From NCBI GenBank assembly GCA_003488965.1, contig DNJW01000361.1:1-7927 (forward strand): a stretch of 7,927 nt of DNA, read 5' to 3'. Position numbers and translations under genes: made by a program. The notes under the pieces were generated by a model. It ran no database searches, was not told the origin of the DNA, and saw only the letters and a list, made by a program, of their open reading frames with translations. Of the stretch, positions 5,590 through 7,927 are shown in pieces (position 1 is the first letter of the stretch; each line of letters opens with the position of its first letter). Source of the stretch: Lachnospiraceae bacterium. GTDB lineage: Bacteria > Bacillota > Clostridia > Lachnospirales > Lachnospiraceae.

Positions 5590-5853
5590 TTGGCTAACAT
5601 CAAATCTGCAAAAAAAAGAATTCTGGTAAACAGAACCAAAGCTGAAAGAAACAAAGCAATCAGGTCCGGTGTTAAGACGGCTTTCAAAAAAGTTCATGCT
5701 GCAATCGAAACAAACGACAAAGATGCTGCAGCTGCTGCTTTAAGAGCTGCTACTTCAACCATGAACAAAGCAGTGACAAAAGGCGTGTATCATAAAAATA
5801 CCGCTTCCAGGAAAGTTTCCCGTCTTGCTCAGGCTGTGAATAAAATGGCTTAA
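5590..5853 (+). CDS. rpsT: 30S ribosomal protein S20
   Basis: S20 is a primary binder of 16S rRNA in the 30S subunit. The 87-residue protein begins MANIKSAKKRILVN, the classic N-terminus of the family, and is rich in Lys, Arg and Ala as expected for a helical bundle (AFKKVHAAIE at about 38-47, AAAAALRAATSTMNKAV at about 53-69). Length matches bacterial S20 (85-90). The start is TTG at 5590: it follows AGGAGGTG by six bases and gives the conserved MANIKS start, whereas the upstream in-frame GTG would add three residues and overlap the ribosome binding site. A near-consensus promoter lies upstream and an intrinsic terminator follows 26 bp after the stop, so it is a single-gene unit, divergent from gpr as in Bacillus. 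Confidence 0.97.
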   Translation: MANIKSAKKRILVNRTKAERNKAIRSGVKTAFKKVHAAIETNDKDAAAAALRAATSTMNKAVTKGVYHKNTASRKVSRLAQAVNKMA

Positions 5854-5879
5854 AAAACAACATAGAATGAGAAGCAGGC

Positions 5880-5914
5880 AAAACCCTCCATACCGTCATG
5901 TGGAGGGTTTTTTT
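5880..5914 (+). terminator. Intrinsic terminator of rpsT, shared with convergent gene
   Basis: AAACCCTCCA (5881-5890) and TGGAGGGTTT (5901-5910) form a 10-bp stem with a 10-base loop, continued by a run of seven T (5908-5914). On the minus strand the TAA stop of the TPM gene lies in this T-run, and the stem is followed by four U, so the same hairpin can also end the convergent operon, though more weakly. Confidence 0.9.
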
Positions 5915-6779
5915 ATCTGCTATGGCCTCCGCCGCCATGATGGCCGCCGTGGCTTCCGCCTCCTCCGCCGCCTCCATGACCGCCGCCGCTGTTTCTTTCA
6001 ATATGCCTTTTTGTTACGATTTTATTTATAAAAACATCCTCTTTTCTGTACATCTGCGGACTGCCGTTTACGTAGGTAGTCGGTACCACCGTCCTGCTTC
6101 CTTTTTTATAACTCCAGTGAAGAACGGCAAAAACAAACATCGAAAGCGCCGCTGCCGCTGCCGGAAGCCAATACGGCAGATACATCGTGCACAAACCGCT
6201 CCCTGCCATATCGTGATAAAAGCCATTGATATACGTTTTATAGGCCCGGTATGAATTTTTCTCTATGTAACGGTATACATTATCCAGCAGATGGTCAATC
6301 CGTGCGCTGCTGTATTTTTCCTTTGCCTTCCCTATCGTACTAAGCCACGTATATACCCTTCCGTCATCCTCCCTATACCAGTTATCTACAAGAATCACTC
6401 CGTCGCCGATTGGTTTATTATATCCAAATCCATTGGAATCATAAAAATCCTCCGCATACACGCGGACAAATTCCTCATAGGGCACATAAGCCTCTTTCTC
6501 TCTGGCATATTCCTTTAAAGACTGGTTTAACGTAACCAGAACAATATCGCAGCCTGTCTGTTTCTCTCTTTTTGCAATCAGCCCGGCAAGCTTTTCTTCC
6601 TCCTCATCCGAAAGCACATTGCCGTAATCAAATACTCTCCGGACGGTCAGGCATTCTCCGTTCATCCGTTCTCCGGCAGTTCCAACGCCATGCAGTACAT
6701 TCAGCCCGGCATAAACCAAAACCAATACGCCTGTTACTATAAACATCCACCGGAAATAACGAAAATACTGCCTTATCAT
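5913..6779 (-). CDS. TPM-domain membrane protein with Gly/His-rich tail
   Basis: This 288-residue protein has an N-terminal membrane helix (about 11-28), a TPM domain (TLP18.3/Psb32/MOLO-1 type, about 47-190), a second helix (about 201-221) and a cytoplasmic C-terminus ending in a low-complexity tail. TPM landmarks are VFDYGNVLSDEEEEKLAGLI (49-68), CDIVLVTL (77-84), GDGVILVDNW (125-134) with RVYTWLSTIGKAKEKYS (141-157), and HLLDNVYRYIEKNSYRAY (163-180). The final 25 residues (264-288) are almost all Gly with five His (268, 277, 280, 281, 286), a possible metal-binding tail; many bacterial TPM proteins end in a Gly-rich tail instead. The domain presumably faces outward. The function of such bacterial proteins is not established; membrane-protein quality control has been proposed for plant relatives. 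The gene follows the zinc-ribbon gene by 35 bp and is probably translated from the same mRNA. AGAAGG lies upstream of the ATG at long spacing. Confidence 0.8.
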   Translation of the reverse strand: MIRQYFRYFRWMFIVTGVLVLVYAGLNVLHGVGTAGERMNGECLTVRRVFDYGNVLSDEEEEKLAGLIAKREKQTGCDIVLVTLNQSLKEYAREKEAYVPYEEFVRVYAEDFYDSNGFGYNKPIGDGVILVDNWYREDDGRVYTWLSTIGKAKEKYSSARIDHLLDNVYRYIEKNSYRAYKTYINGFYHDMAGSGLCTMYLPYWLPAAAAALSMFVFAVLHWSYKKGSRTVVPTTYVNGSPQMYRKEDVFINKIVTKRHIERNSGGGHGGGGGGGSHGGHHGGGGHSR

Positions 6780-6814
6780 AATTCCCTATCCCTTCTTTCT
6801 TTACCGCCCCGTCT

Positions 6815-7798
6815 CTACAATATTTCCAGAATTCCGATGAAAAAGGCAAGCGCCGTCCAGACGGCAGCCAATACGGTACCGCTGTATACGATTACTTTTT
6901 TTCTTGATACGGGAGTGGCGCCAATGACTTTCCCGGTCTGCCCGTTTACATAAAACGGATAGTCCTTTCCCTGATATTTATAAAGATAACGCCATACCGG
7001 CAAAAGGGTGTAGCTGACATCCTTCCTGTCCAGACGGATATTTTTATGCTCTGGAACCAAGGATGTATATCCGCCAAGAGTTTCCATCAGCAGACTGTCC
7101 GCATCCTTTTGGACCTTTCCATATGCCCTTTCTTCCAATTTATCCGCCCCTTCATTATAAATTTCCCCGTAAAAGCCCGACAGATATTTTTCCTGAAATT
7201 CCTCCAAGGCATTATATTCAAAGGGTTCCATCAAATCCATCACATCATCCGGCATCTCTATGGATGCATCCGCCGGCACTTTCCTAAAGTCAATTCCCAT
7301 GTTCCTCTTTACCCTGAAATAGGAGGTTTCGGTATATTCCGTATTCCCGCTGCTCCACACCCTGACCTTGGTGCCTTTCCCCGAATAATCAATATCTGCC
7401 TTATAGTCATACAGCCAGAACGGCACGTACATCCCCTTCATTTCCTCCAGCGTGGATTCCTCCAGAAAAGTTCCGGGCGTAAATATACGGCTCTTAAATT
7501 CATTTTTTAAAAGTTCCACCGCATATTTCCTTCCGATTTTAAAAGGCAGCACCAAATGGGGCTTATATTCCCCCTCCACCCTTTCGTCCAATATAATATA
7601 GCTTCCGCAATATCCGCACCGGCATGTGGAATTATATTCTTTTATCTCTAAAGGTGCACCGCAGTTGACACATTCCGTCCTGATTCCTGTACCCTCTATT
7701 TTTCCGCTGTCAATCCCGTCACAGTGGGGACAGTACATCTTTCCCTTCTCAGGGCTGTATATCACATTTCCTCCGCAGTTTTCACACCGAAACAGCAT
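6815..7798 (-). CDS. Zinc-ribbon membrane protein (TFIIB-type ribbon annotation)
   Basis: This 327-residue protein starts with two Cys-based zinc-ribbon modules: CENC (C5, C8) with CPHC (C23, C26), then CVNC (C43, C46) with CRCGYC (C59, C61, C64). A mixed central region follows, with YVPFWLYDY (124-132) and LLPVWRYLYKYQGKDYPFYVNGQTGKV (265-291), and one C-terminal membrane helix (about 302-324). Similar Clostridia proteins are often labelled TFIIB-type zinc ribbon proteins because of the ribbon, but nothing here supports a transcription role, and the tail helix places it at the membrane with the ribbons probably in the cytoplasm. It is the first gene of a pair with the TPM protein, which suggests that the two products act together. 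AAGGAAGG is seven bases upstream of the ATG. No clear promoter was recognised in 7799-7869. The function is unknown. Confidence 0.8.
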   Translation of the reverse strand: MLFRCENCGGNVIYSPEKGKMYCPHCDGIDSGKIEGTGIRTECVNCGAPLEIKEYNSTCRCGYCGSYIILDERVEGEYKPHLVLPFKIGRKYAVELLKNEFKSRIFTPGTFLEESTLEEMKGMYVPFWLYDYKADIDYSGKGTKVRVWSSGNTEYTETSYFRVKRNMGIDFRKVPADASIEMPDDVMDLMEPFEYNALEEFQEKYLSGFYGEIYNEGADKLEERAYGKVQKDADSLLMETLGGYTSLVPEHKNIRLDRKDVSYTLLPVWRYLYKYQGKDYPFYVNGQTGKVIGATPVSRKKVIVYSGTVLAAVWTALAFFIGILEIL

Positions 7799-7869
7799 AT
7801 TCCCGCCTTCCTTTACCAGCCACAGCAGACCTTTTCCATCCTTCTGTCTTATGCTGCACTAACCCCCAT

Positions 7870-7888
7870 GATTCCGCTTTGCGGAATC
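7870..7888. repeat. Small palindrome, second copy of family
   Basis: GATTCCGC (7870-7877) and GCGGAATC (7881-7888) form a perfect 8-bp stem with a TTT loop. With its flanks (CATG before, TCAAA after) it parallels 953-968, which has a TCCGC core in the same setting. It lies about 70 bp upstream of the zinc-ribbon gene start, in its leader or promoter region. Confidence 0.6.
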
Positions 7889-7901
7889 TCAAATCTGGAT
7901 G

Positions 7902-7927
7902 AAAAATGCCGTATTTCAGGCATTTTT
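7902..7927. terminator. Bidirectional terminator-like hairpin at right edge
   Basis: AAAAATGCC (7902-7910) and GGCATTTTT (7919-7927) form a perfect 9-bp stem with an 8-base loop. Each strand ends in five T, so it can act in both directions. It most likely ends a minus-strand transcript from a gene outside the window, insulating the zinc-ribbon/TPM operon. The window cuts at its last base, so a longer T-run may follow. Confidence 0.65.

Noticed and set aside
7046..7510. 154-codon plus-strand reading frame
   Set aside because: It is antisense to the zinc-ribbon gene, with no recognisable domain and no upstream ribosome binding site; the minus-strand gene has clear Cys motifs.

Overview
This is chromosomal DNA from an endospore-forming, anaerobic Firmicute, most likely a Lachnospiraceae-type Clostridia. 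The main evidence is the sporulation pair gpr and spoIIP placed divergently from rpsT, an arrangement conserved across spore-forming Firmicutes. AGGAGG-type ribosome binding sites, moderate GC content and a Lachnospiraceae-like pair of zinc-ribbon and TPM-domain genes agree with this. The family is an inference from gene content; no marker gene settles it.

Layout from left to right. Positions 1-123 are non-coding, with three small hairpins and a short direct repeat. Positions 124-939 (minus) encode a membrane-anchored glycerophosphodiester phosphodiesterase, and 1021-2337 (minus) a 12-helix MFS transporter of the SLC45/sucrose-transporter type with its own upstream promoter. The 634-bp non-coding stretch 2338-2971 holds that promoter, a 135-bp elaborately folded inverted-repeat element (2486-2620), a small operator-like palindrome (2662-2683) and a 237-bp almost wholly palindromic, MITE-like element (2699-2935). 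Then come spoIIP (2972-4357, minus) and gpr (4417-5283, minus), with a good sigma-E-like promoter between them. The 306-bp gap 5284-5589 contains four degenerate copies of a 15-bp dyad repeat, an AT-rich inverted repeat, a near-consensus sigma-A promoter and a possible leader hairpin for rpsT. rpsT (5590-5853, plus) starts at TTG and ends at a strong terminator shared with the convergent gene. Positions 5913-6779 and 6815-7798 (both minus) form a two-gene operon: a zinc-ribbon membrane protein first, then a TPM-domain membrane protein with a Gly/His-rich tail. The right edge (7799-7927) has a short palindrome and a bidirectional terminator-like hairpin.

How the genes fit together. gpr and spoIIP act in sporulation: SpoIIP degrades septal peptidoglycan for engulfment, and Gpr degrades small acid-soluble spore proteins at germination. 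The expected next gene after spoIIP in many Firmicutes, lepA, is absent; palindromic elements and an unrelated transporter follow instead, which suggests a rearrangement. The zinc-ribbon/TPM operon has no established function. No tRNA, rRNA, CRISPR array, transposase or phage gene was seen. The most unusual sequence is the non-coding 2486-2935 stretch.
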